From Microbacteriaceae bacterium PS02067 (GTDB lineage: Bacteria; Actinomycetota; Actinomycetes; Actinomycetales; Microbacteriaceae): a DNA stretch of 33,634 nucleotides. Below the pieces are notes generated by a model that was not told the DNA's origin, ran no database searches, and was given only the letters and a program-made list of their open reading frames with translations. A program made the position numbers and the translations under genes. Location: positions 1 to 33,634 of the forward strand of contig JASCPG010000035.1 in NCBI GenBank assembly GCA_029960085.1. The letters are read 5' to 3'. Shown in pieces: positions 7,124 to 14,874 of the stretch (position 1 is its first letter; each line of letters starts with the position of its first letter).

Positions 7124-8215
7124 ATGCGCCGCGTCCTGATCCTCGGTTCCACCGGCTCGATCGGGACGCAGGCTCTCGACGTCATCCGCACGCGCCGTGA
7201 CCGGTTCGACGTCGTCGGGCTCGCCGCGGGGCGGAACGCCGAACTCCTCGCCGCGCAGGCGCGTGAGTTCGACGTCGCCGACACGGTGCTCGGCGCGGAT
7301 GCCCCGGAGGAGATCGAGCGTCTCGTGCGCTCCGTCGACGCCGATGTCGTCCTGAACGGCATCACCGGCTCGGTCGGGCTCGGGCCCACGCTCGCGACCC
7401 TCGAGACGGGGCGGACCCTCGCCCTCGCCAACAAGGAATCGCTCATCGTCGGCGGCGACCTCGTCACGGCGCTCGCCGCGCCGGGTCAGATCGTGCCCGT
7501 CGACTCCGAGCACTCCGCGATCGCCCAGGCGCTGCGCGCTGGGGAGCCCCGTGAGGTGCGCCGCCTCGTGCTCACCGCGTCGGGCGGTCCGTTCCGGGGC
7601 CGCGACCGGTCGTCTCTCGAGCAGGTGACCCCGGCCGAGGCGCTCGCGCACCCGACGTGGGACATGGGCCGTGTCGTCACGACGAACTCCGCGACGCTCG
7701 TCAACAAGGGGCTCGAAGTCATCGAGGCGCACCTGCTGTTCGGGGTTGACTACGACGACATCGACGTCACGGTGCATCCGCAGTCGATCGTGCACTCGAT
7801 GGTGGAGTTCATCGACGGATCGACCATCGCCCAGGCATCCCCGCCCGACATGCGGCTGCCGATCTCGCTCGGGCTCGACTGGCCGCACCGCGTCGGGGGA
7901 GTCGGCGTGCCCCTGGACTGGACGACCGCGCAGACGTGGGCGTTCGAGCCGCTGGATGCCGAGGCGTTCCCCGCTGTCGAACTCGCGAAATCCGTGGGCC
8001 GTGCGGGCGGGACGTACCCTGCGGTCTTCAATGCCGCGAACGAGCAGGCCGTGGATGCCTTCCACGAGGGCGCTCTCGGATTCCTCGGCATCCTCGACAC
8101 CGTCCGGAGGGTCGTGGACGCCCACACCCCGCCCGCTGAGCTCACGCGGGAGTCCCTCGCGGAGGCGGAACGCTGGGCGCGCTCCGAGGCGGATCGGCTG
8201 ATCGCCGACGCCTGA
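7124..8215 (+). CDS. dxr: 1-deoxy-D-xylulose 5-phosphate reductoisomerase
   Basis: Dxr converts 1-deoxy-D-xylulose 5-phosphate to 2-C-methyl-D-erythritol 4-phosphate with NADPH, the first committed step of the non-mevalonate isoprenoid pathway. The 363-residue protein shows the NADPH loop [13 protein letters not shown] at the N-terminus, [12 protein letters not shown], the metal-binding [35 protein letters not shown] with EVIEAHLLF, and [12 protein letters not shown]. All are intact and the length is in the family range. In many actinobacteria dxr is followed by rseP and ispG; here rseP is 6.7 kb downstream and ispG 11.4 kb downstream. Confidence 0.98.
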   Translation: MRRVLILGSTGSIGTQALDVIRTRRDRFDVVGLAAGRNAELLAAQAREFDVADTVLGADAPEEIERLVRSVDADVVLNGITGSVGLGPTLATLETGRTLALANKESLIVGGDLVTALAAPGQIVPVDSEHSAIAQALRAGEPREVRRLVLTASGGPFRGRDRSSLEQVTPAEALAHPTWDMGRVVTTNSATLVNKGLEVIEAHLLFGVDYDDIDVTVHPQSIVHSMVEFIDGSTIAQASPPDMRLPISLGLDWPHRVGGVGVPLDWTTAQTWAFEPLDAEAFPAVELAKSVGRAGGTYPAVFNAANEQAVDAFHEGALGFLGILDTVRRVVDAHTPPAELTRESLAEAERWARSEADRLIADA

Positions 8216-8257
8216 GGCCCCGTGCGGGGCGGATGTCGGGGCGCAGAGGAAAGGGAC

Positions 8258-8291
8258 CAGCCCGCCAGGACTGGGGATACGAGGCGGGCTG
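8258..8291. terminator. Hairpin between convergent dxr and pflA
   Basis: CAGCCCGCC (8258-8266) pairs perfectly with GGCGGGCTG (8283-8291) across a 16-base loop. It lies between convergent genes and could end transcription from either side. There is no strong T tract. Confidence 0.65.
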
Positions 8292-8298
8292 ATCCGAG

Positions 8299-8318
8299 GT
8301 CGCCACGGGGACGGCGAC
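8299..8318. terminator. Second short hairpin before pflA end
   Basis: GTCGCC (8299-8304) pairs with GGCGAC (8313-8318) across eight bases, just beside the stronger hairpin. It may form part of the same bidirectional terminator. Confidence 0.35.
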
Positions 8319-8345
8319 TCGACTGATCGCAGCCGGGGAGCGCGG

Positions 8346-9194
8346 TCAGTACGTCGTGAGACCGTGCGCGCGGAACTGGTCCCGCACGCGTTCGGTGAGT
8401 TCGGGGGTGGGGGGCTGGGTGTCGCCGAGGCGGTACTCGCGACCGAGCGCCGCCCACTTGTCGCGGCCCATCTGGTGGAAGGGCAGGACCTCGACGCGGG
8501 TGACGGTGTCCGCCGCGATCTCGTTGAGCGAGGCGGCGTACTGCGCGACCTTCTCGACGTTGTCGACATCGTCGGTGAGCCCCGGGACGAGGACGAAGCG
8601 GATCCACACTTCGGGCCGCTTCGCGCGGGATGCCAGGCGCCTGCCGAACTCCAGCGTCGGCTCGAGTTCGCGCCCCGTGACCTGCTTGTAGGTCTCCGGG
8701 TCGCCGCTCTTCACGTCGAGGAGGACGAGGTCGACGTCGTCGAGCATCGCGTCGCTCGCGTGGGCACCGAGGTACCCGGACGTGTCGATCGCCGTGTGGA
8801 TGCCGAGTTCCTTCGCCCCGCGGAGGATCCGCGCCGCGAACGTCGGCTGCATCAGCACCTCGCCGCCCGACAGGGTGATTCCGCCGCCCGTCGCACCGAA
8901 GACGGCGCGGTAGCGGGAGATCCGGGCCAGGAGCTCATCGCTCGTGACGGGGTGCCCGTCCTTCATCTGCAGCGTGTCGGGGTTGTGGCAGTACTGGCAC
9001 TCCAGCGGGCACCCGCTGAGGAACGTCGTGAGACGTGTTCCGGGGCCGTCGACGGCCGTCACGAGCTCCCACGAGTGCACCGACCCGAGCCGCCCTTCGC
9101 GCATCGCGACGAGGCGCTCGTGACGGTCGACGTCGGCGATCTCCAGACCCGCGAGAGGAGCATCGATCGCGGTGCGGATGAGTGACGCGGGCAT
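8346..9194 (-). CDS. pflA: Pyruvate formate-lyase activating enzyme
   Basis: PflA is a radical SAM enzyme that abstracts a hydrogen from a glycine of pyruvate formate-lyase to make the active glycyl radical. The 282-residue product has the CxxxCxxC cluster motif at Cys62, Cys66 and Cys69 (GCPLECQYCHNPDT), the GGGITLSGGEVLMQP block, DTSGYLG and LLDVKSGDPETYKQVTG. About 30 extra residues precede the core. It follows pflB by 55 bases on the same strand and has AGGAG upstream of its ATG, so the two are almost certainly one operon. The enzyme is oxygen-sensitive, so it should act only under anoxic or microaerobic conditions. Confidence 0.96.
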   Translation of the reverse strand: MPASLIRTAIDAPLAGLEIADVDRHERLVAMREGRLGSVHSWELVTAVDGPGTRLTTFLSGCPLECQYCHNPDTLQMKDGHPVTSDELLARISRYRAVFGATGGGITLSGGEVLMQPTFAARILRGAKELGIHTAIDTSGYLGAHASDAMLDDVDLVLLDVKSGDPETYKQVTGRELEPTLEFGRRLASRAKRPEVWIRFVLVPGLTDDVDNVEKVAQYAASLNEIAADTVTRVEVLPFHQMGRDKWAALGREYRLGDTQPPTPELTERVRDQFRAHGLTTY

Positions 9195-9249
9195 GATCCG
9201 ATGCTCCTCTCGGGGGTTGCGGGTCTGGTGGGGGGTCAGTGACGGGGTG

Positions 9250-11511
9250 TCACATGGAGCCGTGGAACGTCCGCGACAGGACGTCGAGCTGCTGCTCGCG
9301 GGTCAGTCGCACGAAGTTCACGGCGTAGCCGGAGACGCGGATCGTCAGCTGCGGGTAGTTCTCCGGGTGCTCCATGGCATCCATGAGCGTCTCGCGGTTC
9401 AGCACGTTGACGTTCATGTGGTAGCCCTCGGAGCCGACGTACGCGTCGAGGAGTCCGGCGAGGTTGTGCACCTGCTCGTCCTTCGTGCGGCCGAGGCCCG
9501 AGGGGACGACCGTGTTGGTGAGCGAGATGCCGTCCTGCGACTCGGAGTAGGGCAGCTTCGCGACCGACAGCGCCGACGCGAGCATGCCGTGCGTGTCGCG
9601 GCCGTTCATCGGGTTCGCACCCGGGGCGAACGGGGCGCCGGCGCGGCGGCCGTCGGGGGTGTTGCCCGTCGCCTTGCCGTACACGACGTTCGACGTGATC
9701 GTGAGCACCGACTGCGTCGGAAGCGCGTTCCGGTACATCGGGTGCCGGCGGATCTTCGTCATGAAGCGCTCGACGAGGTCGACGGCGATGTCGTCGGCCC
9801 GGTCGTCGTCGTTGCCGTACGTCGGGAACTCGCCCTCGGTGATGTAGTCGACCACGATGCCGCGGTCATCGCGCACCGGCGTGACCGTCGCGTACTTGAT
9901 GGCCGACAGCGAGTCGGCGGCGACCGACAGGCCGGCGATGCCGCAGGCCATCGTGCGCAGCACGTCCTTGTCGTGGAGGGCCATCTCGAGCCGCTCGTAC
10001 GCGTACTTGTCGTGCGACCAGTGGATGCAGTTGAGCGCCTCGACGTAGGTCGCCGCGAGCCAGTCCATCGTGAGGTCGAACTTCGCCATGACGTCGTCGA
10101 ACTCGAGCGGACCGTCGCCGACGGGGGCGGCGATCGGGGAGACCTGCTTGCCGGAGACCTCGTCGCGTCCGCCGTTGATGGCGTACAGGAGGGTCTTGGC
10201 GAGGTTGACGCGCGCCCCGAAGAACTGCATCTGCTTGCCGACGCGCATGGGGCTCACGCAGCACGCGATGGCGGCGTCGTCGCCCCAGGCGGGCCGGATG
10301 ATCTCGTCCGACTCGTACTGGACCGCCGACGTGTCGATCGACACCTGCGCGCAGAAGTCCTTGAATCCCTGGGGGAGGTCCGGGCTCCAGAACACCGTCA
10401 TGTTGGGCTCGGGTGCCGGGCCCAGGTTGTACAGCGTCTGCAGGTAGCGGAACGAGTTCTTCGTCACGAGCGGGCGGCCGTCCTCACCCATGCCGCCGAT
10501 CGTCTCGGTGACCCACGTCGGGTCGCCCGAGAAGAGCGCGTCGTACTCGGGGGTGCGCAGGAACCGGACGATGCGCAGCTTGATCACGAAGTCGTCGATG
10601 ATCTCCTGCGCCTCGGTCTCGGTGAGCGTGCCCTGCTCGAGGTCGCGCTGGATGAACACGTCGAGGAACGTCGAGGTGCGTCCGAGCGACATCGCGGCGC
10701 CGTTCTGCTCCTTGACCGCGCCGAGGTAGGCGAAGTACAGCCACTGCACGGCTTCCTTGGCCGTCGAGGCGGGGCCGGAGATGTCGAAGCCGTACGAGGC
10801 CGCCATCTGCTTGAGCTCCTGCAGCGCGCGGATCTGCTCGGCGTGCTCCTCGCGCTCGCGGGCGATCGTCTCGGTGAACGGCTGGGTGTCGAGGCCCAGC
10901 TTGTCGACCTTCTTCGCGGCGATGAGCTGGTCGATGCCGTAGAGCGCGACGCGGCGGTAGTCGCCGATGATGCGACCGCGGCCGTAGGCATCCGGCAGGC
11001 CCGTGATGATGTGCGACGAGCGCGCCGCACGGACGTTGGGCGGGTAGACGTCGAACACGCCCTGGTTGTGCGTCTTGCGGTACTCGCTGAAGACGGTCTT
11101 GAGGGTCTGGTCGACCTCGTAGCCGTAGGTCTCGAGGGCGCCCTCGACCATGCGCCAGCCGCCGTTGGGCATGATGGCGCGACGCAGCGGCGCGTCGGTC
11201 TGAAGGCCCACGATGACCTCGTCGTCCTGGGCGATGTAGCCGGGCGCGTGGGCCGTGATGCCCGCGGGGGTGTGCGCGTCGACGTCGTAGATGCCCTTCT
11301 CGCGCTCCTCGGGGAACATCGCCGACAGCGTGTCCCAGATGCGGGTCGTGCGGGCGGTCGCGCCGGTGAGGAACGCGGCGTCGCCGGCATACGGCGTGTA
11401 GTTGCGCTGGATGAAGTCGCGCACGTCGATCTCGTCCTGCCAGGGGCCGGCGGTGAATCCGTTCCAGGCGGCGGGTTGAACGTCCTGCGCGGAGGGGGTG
11501 ACGGTGCTCAT
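9250..11511 (-). CDS. pflB: Pyruvate formate-lyase (formate C-acetyltransferase)
   Basis: PflB splits pyruvate with CoA into acetyl-CoA and formate using a protein glycyl radical. The product from the ATG at 11511 is 753 residues. The active-site pair Cys417-Cys418 (IACCVSPM) and the radical glycine Gly728 (RVSGYAVNF, 25 residues from the C-terminus) are both present and correctly spaced compared with the 760-residue E. coli enzyme. The CC motif marks a true PFL rather than a diol dehydratase or another glycyl-radical enzyme. The chosen start has an AAAGAAG-type site upstream; two in-frame ATGs a few codons further up (the ORF opens at 11553) are alternatives. pflA follows. Two palindromic operators lie upstream. 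Confidence 0.97.
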   Translation of the reverse strand: MSTVTPSAQDVQPAAWNGFTAGPWQDEIDVRDFIQRNYTPYAGDAAFLTGATARTTRIWDTLSAMFPEEREKGIYDVDAHTPAGITAHAPGYIAQDDEVIVGLQTDAPLRRAIMPNGGWRMVEGALETYGYEVDQTLKTVFSEYRKTHNQGVFDVYPPNVRAARSSHIITGLPDAYGRGRIIGDYRRVALYGIDQLIAAKKVDKLGLDTQPFTETIAREREEHAEQIRALQELKQMAASYGFDISGPASTAKEAVQWLYFAYLGAVKEQNGAAMSLGRTSTFLDVFIQRDLEQGTLTETEAQEIIDDFVIKLRIVRFLRTPEYDALFSGDPTWVTETIGGMGEDGRPLVTKNSFRYLQTLYNLGPAPEPNMTVFWSPDLPQGFKDFCAQVSIDTSAVQYESDEIIRPAWGDDAAIACCVSPMRVGKQMQFFGARVNLAKTLLYAINGGRDEVSGKQVSPIAAPVGDGPLEFDDVMAKFDLTMDWLAATYVEALNCIHWSHDKYAYERLEMALHDKDVLRTMACGIAGLSVAADSLSAIKYATVTPVRDDRGIVVDYITEGEFPTYGNDDDRADDIAVDLVERFMTKIRRHPMYRNALPTQSVLTITSNVVYGKATGNTPDGRRAGAPFAPGANPMNGRDTHGMLASALSVAKLPYSESQDGISLTNTVVPSGLGRTKDEQVHNLAGLLDAYVGSEGYHMNVNVLNRETLMDAMEHPENYPQLTIRVSGYAVNFVRLTREQQLDVLSRTFHGSM

Positions 11512-11574
11512 GGTCTCGCTTCTTTCCATCCTCATGGGAGTCGGTCTGCGCACTCATCACGAGACCGTGTCACC

Positions 11575-11580
11575 AGAATA
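11575..11580 (-). promoter_or_regulatory. Candidate -10 box of pflBA
   Basis: TATTCT on the minus strand lies about 60 bases upstream of the pflB start and directly downstream of operator 1, so a bound regulator would block RNA polymerase. No clear -35 box is seen. Confidence 0.35.
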
Positions 11581-11584
11581 GAAC

Positions 11585-11599
11585 TGTGGTCAGACCACA
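11585..11599. promoter_or_regulatory. Palindromic operator 1 of pflBA
   Basis: TGTGGTCAGACCACA is a perfect inverted repeat around a single central base, 74 bases upstream of the pflB start. The core TGGTCnGACCA resembles operators of FadR-subfamily GntR regulators (such as the PdhR/LldR type); that link is inferred from the motif shape. Confidence 0.7.
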
Positions 11600-11650
11600 A
11601 ACGATTTCGTGCACGGATGCCACAAGGCGAAGGCTTCATCACCCCTATCG

Positions 11651-11669
11651 CTTGTGGCCAGACCACAAG
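11651..11669. promoter_or_regulatory. Palindromic operator 2 of pflBA
   Basis: CTTGTGGCCAGACCACAAG shares the core of operator 1 and has longer arms; its centre is 68 bases from the first (about 6.5 helical turns). A lone half-site, CCACAAG at 11620-11626, lies between them. The arrangement suggests cooperative binding or looping by one regulator. Confidence 0.65.
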
Positions 11670-11683
11670 TGGTGGAGGGCGGC

Positions 11684-13327
11684 TCAGCGCCAGTCGCGGG
11701 CAGGGTCCGACAGAGGCGTCTCGTCGGTCGGATACGGCACCGGCCATGACGGCTCGGGCACCGGCCAGCCCGCGTCGCGCAGTGCCCGTCGGGACAGCTC
11801 GCGCGCCGAATACGGGGTGCGGACGCCCCGGATGTCGCGGTAGTCCTGGTGCCCCGGACCGGCCCACAGGATGGCGTCCCCGTCGCCCGCACGTGCGACG
11901 GCTTCGAGGATCGCGCGCTCGGGCGGGGAGAACTCGAGGATCTCGGCGTCCGGCCGGGCGGCGCGCGCGCCGGCGACGAGCGCTTCTCGGATCGAGTCGG
12001 GATCCTCGTGGCGCGGGTGGTGATCCGTGACGATGAGGAGGTCGCTGCCGAGGACGGCGGTGCTCCCCATATCGGCGCGCTTGGTCGTGTCGCGGTCGCC
12101 GTCGGCGCCGAAGACCATGATGACCTTGCCGGGCGTGACACGGCGCACTGCCGCGAGGGTCTTCGTGAAGGCATCCGGCGAATGTCCGAAGTCGACGTAC
12201 ACCGCCGGTCCGCGCTCTCCCGAGACGCGCTGCGTGCGGCCGGGGAGGTGCGCGTCGATGCGGCCGCCGTCGAGCGCCGCGACGAGGCGGCTCCAGTCGT
12301 AGCCCGCCTCGAGCAGCATGACGATCGCGAGCCCGGCGTTCGCGGCCATGTGGCGGCCGATCACGGGAACCATCGTCGTGAGGGCGCGGCCGCCCGGTCC
12401 CGTGAGGGTGAACTCCGTGCCGTCCTGGCGCTCGTCGACGATCTCGACCGTCCAGTCGGCGGCGAGGTTCGGGTCGCTCGCGATCGCCGGGGTCACGATC
12501 GTGACGGACGGCACCTCGCTGCGTTCGGCGACCTCCGGTCCGTACGGAGAATCCAGGCAGATGACCGCGCGGCGCGAGCGATCGGGGCGGAACAGCGGCA
12601 GCTTCGCCTCGAAGTACTCCCGCATGTCGGCGTAGTCGTCGAGGTGGTCGTGCGTGAGGTTCGTGAACCCCGCGACGTCGAACACGATGCCGTCGACACG
12701 GTGCCGCGTCAGCGCCTGCGCGCTGACCTCGACGGCGACGGCCTCGACACCGCGTTCGCGCATGAGCGCGAGGAGGGCATGGAACTCGGACGCCTCGGGC
12801 GTCGTCAGCCGCGAGACGATGACCTCGCCCGCGATGTGACGCTCGGCCGTCGAGGAGAGGCCGGTCACGACGCCCAGTTGGCCGAGGATGCCCTCGAGGA
12901 GGTGCGAGACGCTCGTCTTGCCGTTCGTGCCGGTCGTCGCGAGGAGGACGGGAAGGTCGTCGGCGGTGTCGTAGACCCACGCCGACAGATCCCCGAGGAG
13001 CGCACGCGGATCGTCCACCACGACGATCGGCACGCCGGCACCTTCTGCGATGTCGGCGCCCGCGGCATCCGTCACGACGGCGACGGCGCCCGCATCGGCG
13101 GCCGCGCGGGCGAACTCGGCTCCATGCCGGTTGACGCCGCGGATCGCGACGAACGCCTCGCCGGGGCGGAGATCCGCCGTCGCGAGCGTGATCCCGGTGA
13201 GGACGACGCCATCGAGTTCACCTCGCACCTCGGTGCCGAACCGGGCGGCGAGATCGCTGAGCGTCCGCTGCGGTGGGCGCGCAGGGCGCAGGACGGGCGG
13301 AAGATGGGAACCGGCGGGCGTTGTCAT
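11684..13327 (-). CDS. MurE-like Mur ligase family protein
   Basis: Mur ligases join an amino acid to a UDP-MurNAc-peptide with ATP; MurE adds residue 3 of the peptidoglycan stem. The 547-residue product has the ATP loop TTGTNGKTS (131-139), LTTPEASEFH (174-183), GFTNLTHDHLDDY with the probable carbamoylated Lys242 (YFEAKLPLF), VDFGHSPDAF (379-387) and FGADGDRDTTKRADMG. In diaminopimelate-adding MurE the specificity loop reads DNPR; here the aligned positions read HHPR (in DHHPRHEDP, 435-443), keeping Pro and Arg but not Asp and Asn. It stands alone, away from a dcw cell-division cluster. It may be a paralogue suited to the unusual B-type peptidoglycan of Microbacteriaceae, or a ligase for another substrate. 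The start is ATG at 13327. Confidence 0.85.
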   Translation of the reverse strand: MTTPAGSHLPPVLRPARPPQRTLSDLAARFGTEVRGELDGVVLTGITLATADLRPGEAFVAIRGVNRHGAEFARAAADAGAVAVVTDAAGADIAEGAGVPIVVVDDPRALLGDLSAWVYDTADDLPVLLATTGTNGKTSVSHLLEGILGQLGVVTGLSSTAERHIAGEVIVSRLTTPEASEFHALLALMRERGVEAVAVEVSAQALTRHRVDGIVFDVAGFTNLTHDHLDDYADMREYFEAKLPLFRPDRSRRAVICLDSPYGPEVAERSEVPSVTIVTPAIASDPNLAADWTVEIVDERQDGTEFTLTGPGGRALTTMVPVIGRHMAANAGLAIVMLLEAGYDWSRLVAALDGGRIDAHLPGRTQRVSGERGPAVYVDFGHSPDAFTKTLAAVRRVTPGKVIMVFGADGDRDTTKRADMGSTAVLGSDLLIVTDHHPRHEDPDSIREALVAGARAARPDAEILEFSPPERAILEAVARAGDGDAILWAGPGHQDYRDIRGVRTPYSARELSRRALRDAGWPVPEPSWPVPYPTDETPLSDPARDWR

Positions 13328-13379
13328 GTCCCGTCCATACTCTCACCCCGCCCTGCGCTCCGCCCGTGCGGATGCACGG

Positions 13380-14108
13380 TCAGTCGCGGCGGCGGCGGCC
13401 CGTGATCGCGATTGCGAGGGCGGCGACGGACGCGGCCAGCGCGCCGCCGCTCAGCCACAGCGGCAAGGCGTCGGGCGCGAAGGACGCCTCACCGGCGTCT
13501 GAGCCACCGGCGTGGTCCGTGCCATGATCCGTGGCCCCGACGGCATCGGCGTCGCCGTCGGCGTCGCCGCTCTGGTGACCGTGGCCGCCGCCCGCGCTCA
13601 CCGCGCCGACCGCGACCACGGGGGCGGGTGCTGCGAGGTCGTCCTCGGACTGCCCGTCGGCGGGTACCTCCGACCAATCGGTCTCGCCGATGACGCACGT
13701 CTGCCGGATGGGGAAGGCGACGGCGGTGTCGGCGGCCGACGACGCGAAGATCACGTCGAGCGCCACTGTTGCGGAGACCCCCGACTCCACGGGGTTCACG
13801 GCGGTGAAGGTGACCTTCGTCGGGATGCCGTCGGAGCCGAGATCGCGCGAGATCGTCCACGCGCCGTCGAGGACGGGGGTCACCCCGTCGATGCCTTCGG
13901 GGATCGTGATCGCGACGGACGTCGTGGGGGAGTCCTCGCAGCCGTGGCTGAACGAGAACGCGAGGCGCGTCGACGTGCCCGCGGCGGATTCCTCGGGGGT
14001 GACGTGGATGTGGGCCGACGCGGCGAGCGGCGCGGCGAGGACGAGGGCGGCGCCGGCGAGGATGCCGGCGGAAAGGCGCGCGCGGGTGCGCAGTGAGGAG
14101 CGGGTCAT
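13380..14108 (-). CDS. YcnI family copper-associated membrane protein (DUF1775)
   Basis: The 242-residue protein has a Sec signal peptide (basic MTRSSLRTRAR, then a hydrophobic stretch ending ASA) giving a predicted mature N-terminus at His33, in HIHVTPEESAAG. A histidine at the mature N-terminus is the Cu(II)-binding feature reported for YcnI. The DUF1775 core spans about 33-165 and contains two cysteines (HGCEDSP and RQTCVIGETDW) that may form a disulfide. A Gly/Asp/His-rich linker (GHGHQSGDADGDAD...) could itself bind metal, and a C-terminal transmembrane helix with an RRRR stop anchors it. The ATG at 14108 has GAGAGA upstream; an earlier in-frame start would bury the signal peptide. It is 76 bases after the membrane-protein gene, probably cotranscribed. 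Confidence 0.9.
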   Translation of the reverse strand: MTRSSLRTRARLSAGILAGAALVLAAPLAASAHIHVTPEESAAGTSTRLAFSFSHGCEDSPTTSVAITIPEGIDGVTPVLDGAWTISRDLGSDGIPTKVTFTAVNPVESGVSATVALDVIFASSAADTAVAFPIRQTCVIGETDWSEVPADGQSEDDLAAPAPVVAVGAVSAGGGHGHQSGDADGDADAVGATDHGTDHAGGSDAGEASFAPDALPLWLSGGALAASVAALAIAITGRRRRD

Positions 14109-14144
14109 GGTGGTCTCTCTGTGGACAGGGTGCGTCAAGGGGGT

Positions 14145-14161
14145 GCGCGGCGGGGCCGCGC
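14145..14161. other. Perfect GC hairpin between membrane-protein gene and ycnI
   Basis: GCGCGGC and GCCGCGC pair across GGG. No T tract follows on the minus strand. It may reduce read-through or stabilise the downstream mRNA; its function is unknown. Confidence 0.5.
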
Positions 14162-14184
14162 CGGGTCCGGCCGTGAGCGGACGC

Positions 14185-14823
14185 TCAGGCGGATGCGGGC
14201 GCGGCGAGCGCCGGTGGACCCCGTCGGATGACACACGAGAGGAAGACGGCCGGAAGGGCGGTCGACGCGCGGACAGGGGTGACGTCCACGACGTGCTGAG
14301 CTGCCGGCATCCGCCCCATGGGTCGCGCGAGAAGGCGACGGATGCCGCGGACGACGGCGGCGGCGGCGCGCTCGCCCCACGCGAGCACAGCCCACGTCAC
14401 GACGCCCGCGAGAGCGTGGCCGAAGGTCATCGTCGCCGTGGCCGGATCGACGGCTGCGCCCGCGCCCGACGTGAAGGCCGCGAGGTCGAATGCGTGGACG
14501 TGGCCGCCGGTGCCCATCGTGGGCGTCGCGCCGCCGACGGCGGCGAAGGCGGCGTGGAGGGCCAGTTGTGCAGCCGAGACGGCCGCGCCGAGGCGCACGA
14601 TGCTGCGGCGTCGTCCGACGAGGGCGACGCACGCGGGAGCCGCAAGGAGCGTCACGGCGATGACGAGCCAGGGTGGCGGCGGCGTACCGCCCGCGAGCGT
14701 GTGCGCGGTGGCGGCGAAGAGGACGGCGACGAGGGCGGCGCCCGTGCCCCGCAGGGCGCGCAGACGCCGCTGTCGCACACGCTGCGAGGCATACTCGCCG
14801 CTGTGCTCCACGCTGTCCTCCAC
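14185..14823 (-). CDS. Membrane protein with conserved-looking histidines, upstream of ycnI
   Basis: I do not recognise a named family. The 212-residue product has a basic N-terminus (QRVRQRRLRALRG) followed by about four hydrophobic segments: AALVAVLFAATAHTLAGG, PPWLVIAVTLLAAPACVALVG, AAVSAAQLALHAAFAAVGG, and FGHALAGVVTWAVLAWG. Histidines occur in or beside the hydrophobic segments (TAHTL, LALHAAF, GHVHAFD, FGHALAG), a pattern that suits metal binding. Proteins of this type often sit next to YcnI genes in actinobacteria, which suggests a part in copper handling; that is an inference from context. The GTG at 14823 lies six bases after TAGGCT, so it is probably leaderless and the first gene of a two-gene operon with ycnI. 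Confidence 0.75.
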   Translation of the reverse strand: MEDSVEHSGEYASQRVRQRRLRALRGTGAALVAVLFAATAHTLAGGTPPPPWLVIAVTLLAAPACVALVGRRRSIVRLGAAVSAAQLALHAAFAAVGGATPTMGTGGHVHAFDLAAFTSGAGAAVDPATATMTFGHALAGVVTWAVLAWGERAAAAVVRGIRRLLARPMGRMPAAQHVVDVTPVRASTALPAVFLSCVIRRGPPALAAPASA

Positions 14824-14829
14824 AGAGGG

Positions 14830-14835
14830 AGCCTA
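14830..14835 (-). promoter_or_regulatory. -10 box of the membrane-protein/ycnI operon
   Basis: TAGGCT on the minus strand, six bases before the GTG start at 14823. It is 25 bases from the TACTCT box of divergent rseP, so the two promoters probably overlap. Confidence 0.6.
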
Positions 14836-14860
14836 ACGGGAAACTCAAAGCGCTCCCCGG

Positions 14861-14866
14861 TACTCT
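14861..14866 (+). promoter_or_regulatory. Candidate -10 box of rseP
   Basis: TACTCT lies eight bases before the rseP GTG start. The intervening cgggggct could also act as a weak ribosome-binding site, so a leaderless start is less certain here. Confidence 0.4.
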
Positions 14867-14874
14867 CGGGGGCT

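Noticed and set aside
6851..8569. Minus-strand frame of 572 codons opposite dxr and the FKBP gene
   Set aside because: Composition is typical of an antisense shadow and it overlaps two well-supported genes.
9172..12030. Long plus-strand frame of 952 codons opposite pflB
   Set aside because: It mirrors the codon pattern of pflB on the other strand, is full of Arg/Val/Asp runs and matches no family; high G+C makes such antisense frames common.
13690..14874. Upstream extension of the rseP frame by nearly 400 codons
   Set aside because: It overlaps ycnI and the membrane-protein gene on the other strand; family similarity begins at the GTG 14875.
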